Source: Microbulbifer aggregans
GTDB lineage: Bacteria; Pseudomonadota; Gammaproteobacteria; Pseudomonadales; Cellvibrionaceae
Direction: 5' to 3'
Length of the DNA stretch: 64,000 bases
NCBI RefSeq assembly: GCF_020524005.1
Contig: NZ_JAIVKK010000005.1
Coordinates: 303,644 to 367,643 of the forward strand
This document shows, one piece after another, positions 46,259 to 54,599 of the stretch. Both the position numbers and the translations under genes were made by a program. The notes under the pieces were generated by a model. That model saw only the letters and a program-made list of their open reading frames with translations. It was not told the origin of the DNA and ran no database searches. Each line of letters opens with the position of its first letter. Within the stretch, counting starts at the first letter, position 1.

Positions 46259-47442
46259 CCATCGTTATATTTATTTGAAACGGTGCATATCATTATTAAA
46301 CCGCTCGTGATTACTGCATTTACAACATCCCCATCGCTATATCGTGGTATACGCACAGGAGATCCAGGAATGACATTTTCCAAATACACGAATCCCTTCT
46401 CGATACGTAGAACTACGATCAAGGATTAACATTTATCAAGGAAAATATCTTCGCTGCTAAAACAGACAAAACATATGTGAACGTTCAAGCCTGCTCGTTT
46501 ATTGCAACGAATTGAATTCTTTACAGAAGCACGCGACAAGTGAGGATTGGCGCTACCGAAACCTTTTGCCTCTGGTATGACTCTTAAAAAAACCAGGGAA
46601 TCCTGAAACAATCCGGTAATACCACAACCTGAATTACCGAACCGCCGCCGAATTCAAAGCTTCAATTAAAAATCAAAAACAGACAATAAATAGCCGTACA
46701 ATCAGTACGCATGCATTTCCCAAACAGTCACCCAGTCTCAAAAAACTGAGCCACATTGAAAACAATATTTTCGGGCGGAAATTTTTTGATCGAAATTATC
46801 AATTCCGGGAGGGATCTATTTTTATTGGATTTATAATCGGCCACGAGTATTCTCCGATATTATTTTTCACATCAGTTACCGCTGTCAGCAAGAAAAGAAT
46901 GCTTGCTCCTGAAGCAATAACTGAAGTTCCTTTTGAGAACAAAAATGTCAGCTTTTGACTGACGGGTCCAACAATAGGATTCGTATGATAGCGCTGTCAA
47001 CGCGATCAGTAGATTGCAGCGCCAGCGATCACTAATTCTCTGCACATTTATCCAAAGATCAGAACGACGTCTTAAAACGGCAATGAAAAGTGCGCACAGA
47101 TTTCCTCGACCAGATAAGAAACACGGGTACTACTCGTCAAATAAACGTCCCACTGAAAATATTTAACGGCCGCAAACCTGGTACGGCCGGACCAATTTAG
47201 AGCTGACAGAATTAAAAAGGCGGTATACATCCAACCCAGTAAAAATAAGTCCCGTTAGATCAGGGATACAAAATCCGAAACTTAAACCGTTAGAATGACA
47301 CCTTAAATCTCCCCATTATCGAGGTCTCCCGGCACACGTCATCCCGCAACTGGGGCTGAGCAGTGCAGACGAAGAAACAACCAAAGTCTCGGTTTCTGGT
47401 GACCACGGCGAGAGAAAGCACAACACTGATCGGATAGATTGC
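46259..47442. other. 1.2-kb spacer without a recognised gene
   Basis: This stretch is more AT-rich than its surroundings. The only open frame of note is 61 codons (minus, 46426-46611) and is not protein-like. GTCA-GCTTT-TGAC near 46948 is a small hairpin. No repeats shared with the rest of the window and no RNA gene are recognised. It may be degraded DNA or a long control region for the divergent neighbours. Confidence 0.5.
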
Positions 47443-48306
47443 ATGAAAAAGCAACGAATTCTTCTCTCACTCCTCATAGCCCTGGCTACGTTTACCCTGG
47501 CCTGCACACCCGATAGGCAGTTACCTACGGATTCAGAATACACTCCGCTGGACTACCTCCCGGCACTGCGCGGTGATTACTTCAGGCTGGAGTCGGAAAT
47601 CGTCGGCCGTCCATACCACATCTATGTGCGCTACCCAGAAGGTTACGACGCTTCTTCGCCCCAGAACTATCCGGTAATCTATCTTCTGGATGGAGACTCC
47701 CTCTTCCCCATTCTGGCTGCAAACCACCTGTTCCTCACATACGACGACAAATTGCCAGAAGCCATTGTGGTGGGCATCGCCTATGGCGGTTTCAAGCCGG
47801 AGATCAACCGCAGAAGTTTTGATTTCTCCACTTCATCGGGCGAAGACAACCTGGAGCGTGGCGGCGCAGCGAATTTTCTCGCATTTTTAGAACAAGAGCT
47901 GATTCCCCGCGTAGAGAAGCGGTATCGGGCGGATCCATTACAGCGTGTTCTTTTCGGGCAAAGCCGCGGTGGCTACATGGTTCTGTATACTGCCATGCAG
48001 AAACCAGACCTCTTCCGGGGACTTGTCGCCAGCAACCCTACCCTGAATCCCGGGCGCGAACAGTTCTTCGCTACACCCGCACCAGCAACGCGCGATGATC
48101 TGACCCTGGTTGTCACCAGTGGAACTCATGACATTCCGGGATTGCGCGCCGACGCTGCTGCCTGGCGGGATCATTGGCTGCAGCAGGAGAGCACCCCGTG
48201 GAAAATTGCCTTCAATACAACCAAAGCCGGCACACACGCCGCAAACAGCCCCGATAGCTACCGCTTTGGCCTGCGTGCAATTTTTGATCATGTAACTAAA
48301 GAATAA
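47443..48306 (+). CDS. Lipoprotein esterase, alpha/beta hydrolase (esterase D/IroE-like)
   Basis: This 287-residue protein has a lipobox at its N-terminus (ATFTLACT, Cys21). The esterase fold shows YPVIYLLDGDSLF, the nucleophile in VLFGQSRGGYMVL, Asp in TSGTHDIPG and His in GTHAAN. It matches the putative-esterase family that includes siderophore esterases and esterase D. A paralogue sits at 49769-50635. The substrate is unknown. Confidence 0.88.
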   Translation: MKKQRILLSLLIALATFTLACTPDRQLPTDSEYTPLDYLPALRGDYFRLESEIVGRPYHIYVRYPEGYDASSPQNYPVIYLLDGDSLFPILAANHLFLTYDDKLPEAIVVGIAYGGFKPEINRRSFDFSTSSGEDNLERGGAANFLAFLEQELIPRVEKRYRADPLQRVLFGQSRGGYMVLYTAMQKPDLFRGLVASNPTLNPGREQFFATPAPATRDDLTLVVTSGTHDIPGLRADAAAWRDHWLQQESTPWKIAFNTTKAGTHAANSPDSYRFGLRAIFDHVTKE

Positions 48307-48380
48307 TTGCCCGGTCAGCTGCGTGCTCACAGCCCGTGCCGAAGTGACCGTATGAGTACAACACCAGGGAGAATTTTGCG

Positions 48381-48935
48381 ATGGACCTGAAACAGCACTT
48401 CGAGCTATTGGCCGCCTACAACCAGTGGATGAATGAGAAAATTTATACGGCCGCAGGCAGACTGGGCGATGACACCCTACGTCAAGAAACGGGAGCCTTT
48501 TTCGGTTCGATTCTCAACACGCTGAATCATATTGTGGTCGGGGATACTATCTGGCTTAAACGTTTTGCCCAGCACCCAGCCAGCTCCGAAGTACTGAGTG
48601 ACGTCACCATGCTCCCCACACCTGCCGCCCTTGATCAGACGCTGTTTCCTGAACTTGCGCCACTATATAACCACCGAAAATGGCTGGACCAAAAAATTAT
48701 CGACTGGGCTTCCTGCTTGACGGAAGCCGACCTCAACTGCGTAATAAGCTATAGAAATACGAAAGGTATAACAGCCCAAAGAGTGACCTCCGCGCTGATT
48801 CTCCACTTCTTCAACCACCAGACACACCACCGAGGCCAGGTATCCACCCTGCTCTCACAAGCCGGCGAGGATATCGGCGTAACAGATCTATTGGCACTGA
48901 TTCCAGAAACCGAATATACGGGCATTGTCTCCTAG
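48381..48935 (+). CDS. DinB family protein
   Basis: This 184-residue four-helix-bundle protein has the three-histidine metal site pattern: LNTLNHIVVGD and HFFNHQTHHRGQVSTLL. DinB-like proteins include bacillithiol or mycothiol transferases and are often metal-dependent thiol transferases; in this lineage the thiol is unknown. It has good conservation and a normal length. It follows the esterase gene by 74 bases, with AGGGAG before the start. Confidence 0.93.
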   Translation: MDLKQHFELLAAYNQWMNEKIYTAAGRLGDDTLRQETGAFFGSILNTLNHIVVGDTIWLKRFAQHPASSEVLSDVTMLPTPAALDQTLFPELAPLYNHRKWLDQKIIDWASCLTEADLNCVISYRNTKGITAQRVTSALILHFFNHQTHHRGQVSTLLSQAGEDIGVTDLLALIPETEYTGIVS

Positions 48936-49158
48936 CAGGTGGCCCGCCAGCCTCAAGCATCATGTCCACCACATACCTATTGAATCGCTTGGGTTCAATC
49001 GCCAGTACAAGATACAGCTTGCGCACAACAAAATTGGCGAGAAAGGGCTATTGTCCAAATTTCAGGAAATGTTTATATATATTCGGTAACAAGGATGTAA
49101 ATAGATATAAATATCAGTTACACAGCCATATAGCATCAAAAATAATGGATTATAGGTG

Positions 49159-49764
49159 ATGCCTGAGATTGTATTGGAGCACCTTGAGCACGGACACGCT
49201 CAAGAGTTATACGAAATAATTGAAGATAACAGAGAATATTTAGTAGGCTGGATCCAATGTGTGGAGTCTATCAATTCAGCAGAAGACATAAGGCTATTTA
49301 TTGAGGCGGAGTTATTCAGATACACTCAGCTTAAACCACCTTATTTCACTATTAAATGTGATGAAGAAATTTGCGGTCTTATCGCCTTCCGTAGCCTGGA
49401 TAAAAATAACAAAATAGGCACAATTTCGTATTGGCTTTCGAAAGCGTTTACGGGCAAAGGTATTGCCTCTCAAGCGGTTAAAAAACTTATCACAATTGGA
49501 TTTGAAGAGTTTTCACTGAATAAAATTCAGATCAGCTGCGCTTCCAACAATCTAAAGAGCCGCGCCATACCCGAAAGGCTGGGGTTTACCTATGAAGCAA
49601 CTCTGCGGCAATGCGAGTGGCTTAACTCCACGTATGTAGACCACGCAATCTATACCATGCTTGCCACAGAGTACTACTCAGCACAAAACCCGCTATACTC
49701 GTCTCGCGTACCAGCTACATCAAGAAGCCGTCTGGACCCTGCATCAACGGATAACGATACATAG
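49159..49764 (+). CDS. GNAT acetyltransferase, RimJ/RimL type
   Basis: This 201-residue protein starts MPEIVLEHLEHGHAQELYEI. The acetyl-CoA-binding region is YWLSKAFTGKGIASQAVKKL, and NLKSRAIPERLGFTYEATLR follows, as in ribosomal-protein serine N-acetyltransferases. It is more AT-rich than its neighbours, especially upstream, suggesting acquisition. The C-terminus beyond LATEYYSAQN is unusual and extends close to the next gene's start, so a read-through extension is possible. Confidence 0.9.
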   Translation: MPEIVLEHLEHGHAQELYEIIEDNREYLVGWIQCVESINSAEDIRLFIEAELFRYTQLKPPYFTIKCDEEICGLIAFRSLDKNNKIGTISYWLSKAFTGKGIASQAVKKLITIGFEEFSLNKIQISCASNNLKSRAIPERLGFTYEATLRQCEWLNSTYVDHAIYTMLATEYYSAQNPLYSSRVPATSRSRLDPASTDNDT

Positions 49765-49768
49765 CATC

Positions 49769-50635
49769 ATGACCAAATCTATCGCTTTTATTTTCAGCTT
49801 TCTCGTAGCGCTGAACTCCACTGCCAGTGAAGCTCCAACAAAGACTGCTGAAGTATTCACCATTTATAAAAGCGATGTTTTCTCGATCAACTCCGAGGTG
49901 CTCAATCGAAAATATGAGCTGTATATCAAGCTTCCCTTCGGTTACACCGACGAGGAAAACCAGGAAAATTCCTACCCCGTTCTATATTTAAATGACGGGC
50001 CCTATACCTTCAAGGTAGCCGCTGGAGTTACCCACTACAGAAGTATGGACAAGGCAATAGTCGTAGGGATTTCTTTTGCTCAGGGGGAGAACGGACAGGC
50101 CAGTCGAGTTCGGGATCTCACACCGGTGACCGATAAAAGCTGGGTCAAGTTTACAACCGGTGGTGCACCGGATTACCTTGAATTTATTGAAGAGGAAGTA
50201 ATTCCTTTTATCGAAAAAAACTACCGTGCCGATCCTGAGAAAAGGATTCTCTCTGGTCAGTCTTTGGGCGGCTCGTTTGGAGCCTGGGTGCTGCTAACCA
50301 AGCCACAATTGTTCTCCAGCTATATCCTGACCAGCCCTTCACTTTGGTATAAAGACGACGTTATTTTCGAGTTTGAAGAAAAGTACGCGAAGCAGCACAA
50401 CTCACTGAATGTCAATCTTTTCATCGCAACGGGCGCCTTGGAAACCCCCGAAAATAGTACGAGAGAAAACTTGGTGGATGACCATCAGCGATTTGTAGCG
50501 CGATTGCGCGCACGCAATTACAAGAATATTCGAATCGGCGACGAAATTGTCTCTGGTACAGACCACTTCTCAACCTTTCCAGTGGGGCTAGCGAAGGGAC
50601 TCAGGTGGATCTATCAGGATATATGGGGCCACTAA
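49769..50635 (+). CDS. Secreted esterase, alpha/beta hydrolase
   Basis: This 288-residue protein starts MTKSIAFIFSFLVALNST with a signal peptide ending near residue 20. It is related to the esterase at 47443: YPVLYLNDGPYTFKV, RILSGQSLGGSFGAWVL (nucleophile) and a late His in SGTDHFSTFP. It belongs to the putative esterase family (IroE/Fes C-terminal-like). The gene begins four bases after the GNAT stop. The substrate is unknown. Confidence 0.88.
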   Translation: MTKSIAFIFSFLVALNSTASEAPTKTAEVFTIYKSDVFSINSEVLNRKYELYIKLPFGYTDEENQENSYPVLYLNDGPYTFKVAAGVTHYRSMDKAIVVGISFAQGENGQASRVRDLTPVTDKSWVKFTTGGAPDYLEFIEEEVIPFIEKNYRADPEKRILSGQSLGGSFGAWVLLTKPQLFSSYILTSPSLWYKDDVIFEFEEKYAKQHNSLNVNLFIATGALETPENSTRENLVDDHQRFVARLRARNYKNIRIGDEIVSGTDHFSTFPVGLAKGLRWIYQDIWGH

Positions 50636-50664
50636 AACCCCAGGACTTTATGAAGGCCCACACA

Positions 50665-50691
50665 GCCAACGCGCATCCAGCACGCGTTGGC
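50665..50691. terminator. Hairpin between convergent esterase and DUF4862 genes
   Basis: GCCAACGCG pairs with CGCGTTGGC around a 9-base loop. The T-run is poor, so termination strength is uncertain. Confidence 0.5.
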
Positions 50692-50707
50692 CCTGCATTT
50701 ATCTGCG

Positions 50708-51670
50708 CTATTTAGTTAGTTCGTCCAATACGTGCAGCGCACCAGCAATATAGGCTAGTCGCTGAGTGACCGTCAGGCCTTCTGGCCTCACCGAGATCTT
50801 TACACCCAACAGGTCGAGACGACCGGGTTCCGCAACCGTCAGACAGCGTCGAAACTCCGTTTCGGTCAAAAGCGAACAGGGCTCGTATGCAGGAATTCCG
50901 AACGCTTGTGCCGGTGGCATATGCGTATCACGCCATACGCCGTAAGGACTTTCCTGGCCAGATACACCGGAAAACATCAGCCCGCGCAGGAGTCCAGCCG
51001 CGCGTATCGCCTCAAGGTGGGCCACCGGGCCAGCCACATCTCTCGCTTCCAGCGCCGAGCGCCCCCAGTTAACACACATACCCACAGGATCATTCGCACC
51101 CCGGTTCGCCGCAGTCACCGCCTCTATTTCTGTTGCTAGCGGCATAAAGCCTTTATCTGCAGCCTGCCCGACCACTTTGGCATCGCAGTGCTCAAGTACC
51201 AGTGTGGCCCCATCCCAATCCCAGGAACTCAGGGTGTCCAGCGACTCCGTGAGCGGACCAGCTTCCGGTGTATCGCCATCCGTCATCCTTGGCGCGGCAT
51301 GAATCAACAGTGCTTTGACGGCCTGCCGACCGAGGTGGCGGTTGAGTTTGAGTATCGCCTGTCGGGCCTGCTCATAGAATGCCAACGCAGCCTGCCTTCC
51401 CTCCTCTACAGAGGACGCAAGCCCAAAGTTTGCATTTTCACCCAGCCGCTGCATAACGCCGGGCATACCGGTAAACACAAAATCCCATTGCGGGTCGATA
51501 TTGGCCAGAAACCACTCCTCATCCTCCGCATGCAGTTTGCCGGTAAACGGGTGCTCCAGGCCACGTACATTCGGCATGGCCTTGAGCCCATTCATATATT
51601 CCGCCTGGATCGCAGGTTCCCAGGACTCGGTAACCGGGGCAGTTGCGTAGGCACCAACAAAATAGCCCAT
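50708..51670 (-). CDS. DUF4862 family protein
   Basis: This 320-residue protein starts at MGYFVGAYATAPVTESW; the frame extends upstream without similarity. The pattern (WDFVFTGMPGVMQRLGENAN, LVLEHCDAK, GMCVNWGRSALE, GLLRGLMFSGVSG) fits the DUF4862 family, which looks like a TIM-barrel related to xylose-isomerase-like folds. The function is unknown; members often lie in sugar loci. No operon partner is adjacent here. Confidence 0.88.
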   Translation of the reverse strand: MGYFVGAYATAPVTESWEPAIQAEYMNGLKAMPNVRGLEHPFTGKLHAEDEEWFLANIDPQWDFVFTGMPGVMQRLGENANFGLASSVEEGRQAALAFYEQARQAILKLNRHLGRQAVKALLIHAAPRMTDGDTPEAGPLTESLDTLSSWDWDGATLVLEHCDAKVVGQAADKGFMPLATEIEAVTAANRGANDPVGMCVNWGRSALEARDVAGPVAHLEAIRAAGLLRGLMFSGVSGQESPYGVWRDTHMPPAQAFGIPAYEPCSLLTETEFRRCLTVAEPGRLDLLGVKISVRPEGLTVTQRLAYIAGALHVLDELTK

Positions 51671-51927
51671 AGTATTTTTCTTCCAGTATCTATTGACCCA
51701 GATCTCTATCTGGCGGCCCAATGGCCAGAAAGCGTAAAAACGTTACTACTGGTAGTCTACCACTATCCCCAGTGTTTCATGCCACGGCCAGGAATGGCCC
51801 TGTGACAGCCGCTTGCTCATCAGGCAAAATCGGAAATTAAATAGCGTTCGCGACTCATGCAAGAGCTAGCGCTTGACTACGGGAAAGCGCCCAAGGATAT
51901 ATACCGAAAGGTTCATGGAGGATTCAA

Positions 51928-52401
51928 ATGATTGACCGGATAGAAAACTGGATCGATGAAGTCAACTTAATGAATGAAAACACCAGCATATCCTGCGCGT
52001 GTTTTGTCGATATATTTTCTGGTTTTTATTCACCATCTTTCCTGCGGAATGCGCAGTTCGTCATCGTCGACAGTATTCCCAAGCCTGATTTCCCAGAGTT
52101 ACAACAGCTTGGGCTCGGCAGGTTTATGGAACTGGATGCCCGCGGTATTACCTACAAAAATACCTACTATGTTTTGCGCGGCTCAGAGGACATCCTGCGT
52201 CTCCATTTTCATGAGCTGGTACACGTCGCGCAATGGCAGAGCCTGGGCGCGGCTGGATTTATCACCCGCTACATCCAGGAAATCCAACAATTCGGTTACG
52301 ATGAATCCCCCTTGGAAATCATGGCCTACAGTCTGGATGCGCATTTTTCATCCACGGGGAAACAATTTGATATTCCCGATTACGTAGCCCAACACCTGTA
52401 G
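51928..52401 (+). CDS. Small putative zinc metallopeptidase
   Basis: This 157-residue protein has no signal peptide. HELVH at residues 95-99 is a HExxH zinc motif (LRLHFHELVHVAQWQ). A second helix contains YDESPLEIMAYSLDAHF, where Glu is a likely third ligand as in gluzincin-type or SprT-like folds. It does not match a named family that I recognise. AAGGTTCATGGAGGATTC gives a strong ribosome site. Confidence 0.75.
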   Translation: MIDRIENWIDEVNLMNENTSISCACFVDIFSGFYSPSFLRNAQFVIVDSIPKPDFPELQQLGLGRFMELDARGITYKNTYYVLRGSEDILRLHFHELVHVAQWQSLGAAGFITRYIQEIQQFGYDESPLEIMAYSLDAHFSSTGKQFDIPDYVAQHL

Positions 52402-52494
52402 CAGTGCGCCTGCCCAGCTGAAATGGCACCCGGTTGCTCAGTTTTTCCCACTCACCACCTATCTTGAATAGCAGTGCAACCAGTGGAGAAAACC

Positions 52495-53259
52495 ATGCGT
52501 TTATACGGAAAAGTGGCGGTGGCAACGGGCGCCTGTGGTGGGATCGGAAAATGTATTATTAAAAAACTTATAACGGAGGGCGCACGCGTTGTTGCTGTAG
52601 ATCTGTCCCAGAGGCACCTGGATAAACTCCAGGCAGAATACGGCGACGAACTCATCACCATGACCGTCGACGTTACACAATATGATCAAGTCGCGGCAGC
52701 CATTGACAAGGCTATTGATCACTACGGGCAGGTCGATATCGTGATCAACAACGCCGGCATCGGCGCTCCCAAAGCCCTGCTGGAGCACGATCCCATTAAA
52801 GATTTTGACGTTATAACGGCCGTCAACCAGAAAGGCGTCTACCACGGTATTCTCGCCGCAGGCAGAGCCATGAAAGCCCGCGGACACGGCGGCGTGATCA
52901 TCAACACATCATCGGTATATGGTGCGATGGCATCTGAGCTCACCTTTACCTACAACGTCAGTAAGGCCGCCGTGGATATGATGACCAAGTGCGCGGCACT
53001 GGAGTTTGGCCCGCACAAAATTCGCGTCTGCGCCGTAGCCCCCGGTCGGGTCGACACCCCCATGCTCCACCAGTACAAGTCACTCGGCCTCTGGGATCAC
53101 ATCCAGCGGGAACAGATGCGCAGTGAATTTACCCAGCCGGACGAGATCGCCAATGTGATCGCATTTCTCGCCAGCGATGAAGCCAGCTGTATTAACGGTA
53201 CTACCGTATATGCCGCAGACGGCTTCGAGAATTTCAAGTATCCGCTGCTACCCGGCTGA
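52495..53259 (+). CDS. Short-chain dehydrogenase/reductase
   Basis: This 254-residue SDR has the nucleotide-binding TGACGGIG near the N-terminus (a TGxxxGIG form), NNAG in IVINNAGIGAPK, the catalytic Ser in INTSSVYG and YNVSK (YxxxK). The start is MRLYGKVAVATG; an in-frame GTG seven codons earlier is less likely. The classical SDR length fits. The substrate is unknown. It is single, between the zincin and DUF2750 genes. Confidence 0.94.
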   Translation: MRLYGKVAVATGACGGIGKCIIKKLITEGARVVAVDLSQRHLDKLQAEYGDELITMTVDVTQYDQVAAAIDKAIDHYGQVDIVINNAGIGAPKALLEHDPIKDFDVITAVNQKGVYHGILAAGRAMKARGHGGVIINTSSVYGAMASELTFTYNVSKAAVDMMTKCAALEFGPHKIRVCAVAPGRVDTPMLHQYKSLGLWDHIQREQMRSEFTQPDEIANVIAFLASDEASCINGTTVYAADGFENFKYPLLPG

Positions 53260-53378
53260 CAACCTTTATTTGGCCCCGAAATGCATTGGGCATACGTGCC
53301 GTTTTGGCTCAGAATAGCGCCATTCAATGGTACCAACGCCCACCGGCGCTGATTACCAAACTATCCAAAGGGCCGACT

Positions 53379-53765
53379 ATGACAACTGAAGAGCTACAGG
53401 CGATTTTTGCGCTGGACTGTGAAGCGCGCTACGAGTACTTCCTGGATTTAGCCGGAGAGGAACGGGAGGTGTGGATTCTGATCAACAGTGAGGAACATTT
53501 CCTAAAGCTGCATGCAGAGGACCAGGGCGGATTCGAGTACCTGCCCATCTGGCCCAGCGCCGCCTTTGCCGAAGCCTATGCCGCCGATGACAGTGACCTT
53601 GCCGCCAAAAGTATCCCCCTGCCCCAGTTCCTGAACCGGTGGCTACCGGGTCTCGACAAAGATGACATCGAGGTAGGCGTATTTCCGGGGCTGGATAAAA
53701 GCGTTTGGATCACCGAACCCACCGAACTTGAAAAGGATCTGCGGGACGAGCTCTCTCGCTTCTAA
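53379..53765 (+). CDS. DUF2750 domain-containing protein
   Basis: This 128-residue protein starts MTTEELQAIFALDCEARYE. It contains EREVWILINSEEHFLKL and LPIWPSAAFAEAYA, then GVFPGLDKSVWITEP, the order seen in DUF2750. The function is unknown. The frame is open upstream to 53286, but that part is not conserved-looking. Confidence 0.88.
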   Translation: MTTEELQAIFALDCEARYEYFLDLAGEEREVWILINSEEHFLKLHAEDQGGFEYLPIWPSAAFAEAYAADDSDLAAKSIPLPQFLNRWLPGLDKDDIEVGVFPGLDKSVWITEPTELEKDLRDELSRF

Positions 53766-53839
53766 ACCGATCGACGCAGCTGCCCAGCCATAGGGATGCA
53801 AATGGCCAGGGGGCGGCTGCGCGCCCCCAAAGCTGCCCC

Positions 53840-54490
53840 CTAAGCCTCCCGCACTGGCTCCGCATCTCCTGCATAATCCATACTCATGGCCTTGTGCAGC
53901 GGCTGAACCATCAGAGGCTGCCTGCCCAGTGTGATCTCCGGATGTAGGTAGGGCTCAAACGCTTCCGTATCTTCGCCGCCCTCCAGCCACTGGGCCACAA
54001 ACGTCTGATCTTTGGGCGCTATCATCGGAAAGCTTTTCTCGTGATACCTCGCCGTCTTCGGGTGAGCAGCCAGAGTGATGATCGCGCAACTCAGAATTTC
54101 CCCCCAGGTTTTATACAACCCACAAAAGAAGAAGGGCTCACCAAAGCTGAACTCCACCGGATTCTTGCCATGCTGGCTTTCCACCCAGGCCGTAGCGGGG
54201 ATCAGGCAGCGCGCCTTGCGGTACTCCGGACGCTGCCCCAGCTTTTTCCAGTTGCTGTTTATAGACCAGTATTTTTTGTGCGGCTTCCACTCATTGCCCT
54301 GCTTCTGCAAGTAGAGGTGCCAGGTGGCATTTTCAACTTCCCTCTGGCCATTGCGCGCGGTGACGATACTGACTTGTGCCGTAGGCCTACGCCGCCGTCC
54401 CAGGATCATCCGCTGAGGATGGTGAACACCATACTCTTCGAGAAAGCGTTCGATACCCGCGTCATCGTCGACATCGAATACGCTACACAT
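53840..54490 (-). CDS. SOS response-associated peptidase (YedK/HMCES family)
   Basis: These proteins covalently trap abasic sites in single-stranded DNA through their second residue, a cysteine. The start at MCSVFDVDDDAG (216 residues) puts Cys at position 2, which decides the start; the frame runs 27 codons further upstream. Other family parts are the region ARCLIPATAWVESQ with the catalytic Glu/Asn set, and HEKSFPMIAP (His). The family usually starts MCGRF; here the third and fourth residues differ (CSVF). Confidence 0.93.
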   Translation of the reverse strand: MCSVFDVDDDAGIERFLEEYGVHHPQRMILGRRRRPTAQVSIVTARNGQREVENATWHLYLQKQGNEWKPHKKYWSINSNWKKLGQRPEYRKARCLIPATAWVESQHGKNPVEFSFGEPFFFCGLYKTWGEILSCAIITLAAHPKTARYHEKSFPMIAPKDQTFVAQWLEGGEDTEAFEPYLHPEITLGRQPLMVQPLHKAMSMDYAGDAEPVREA

Positions 54491-54599
54491 GGGACCTATC
54501 CGGCTTATTTCTGGATTCCAGCACAGTCGTTGCACCAGCAGTAGATTGAACTGCGCGGGGGACGAGCGCAATTATCGCCGCTACCCCGCACCCACTACT

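Noticed and set aside
46426..46611. 61-codon minus-strand frame in the 1.2-kb spacer
   Set aside because: No ribosome site, no family features, and composition is like the non-coding surroundings.
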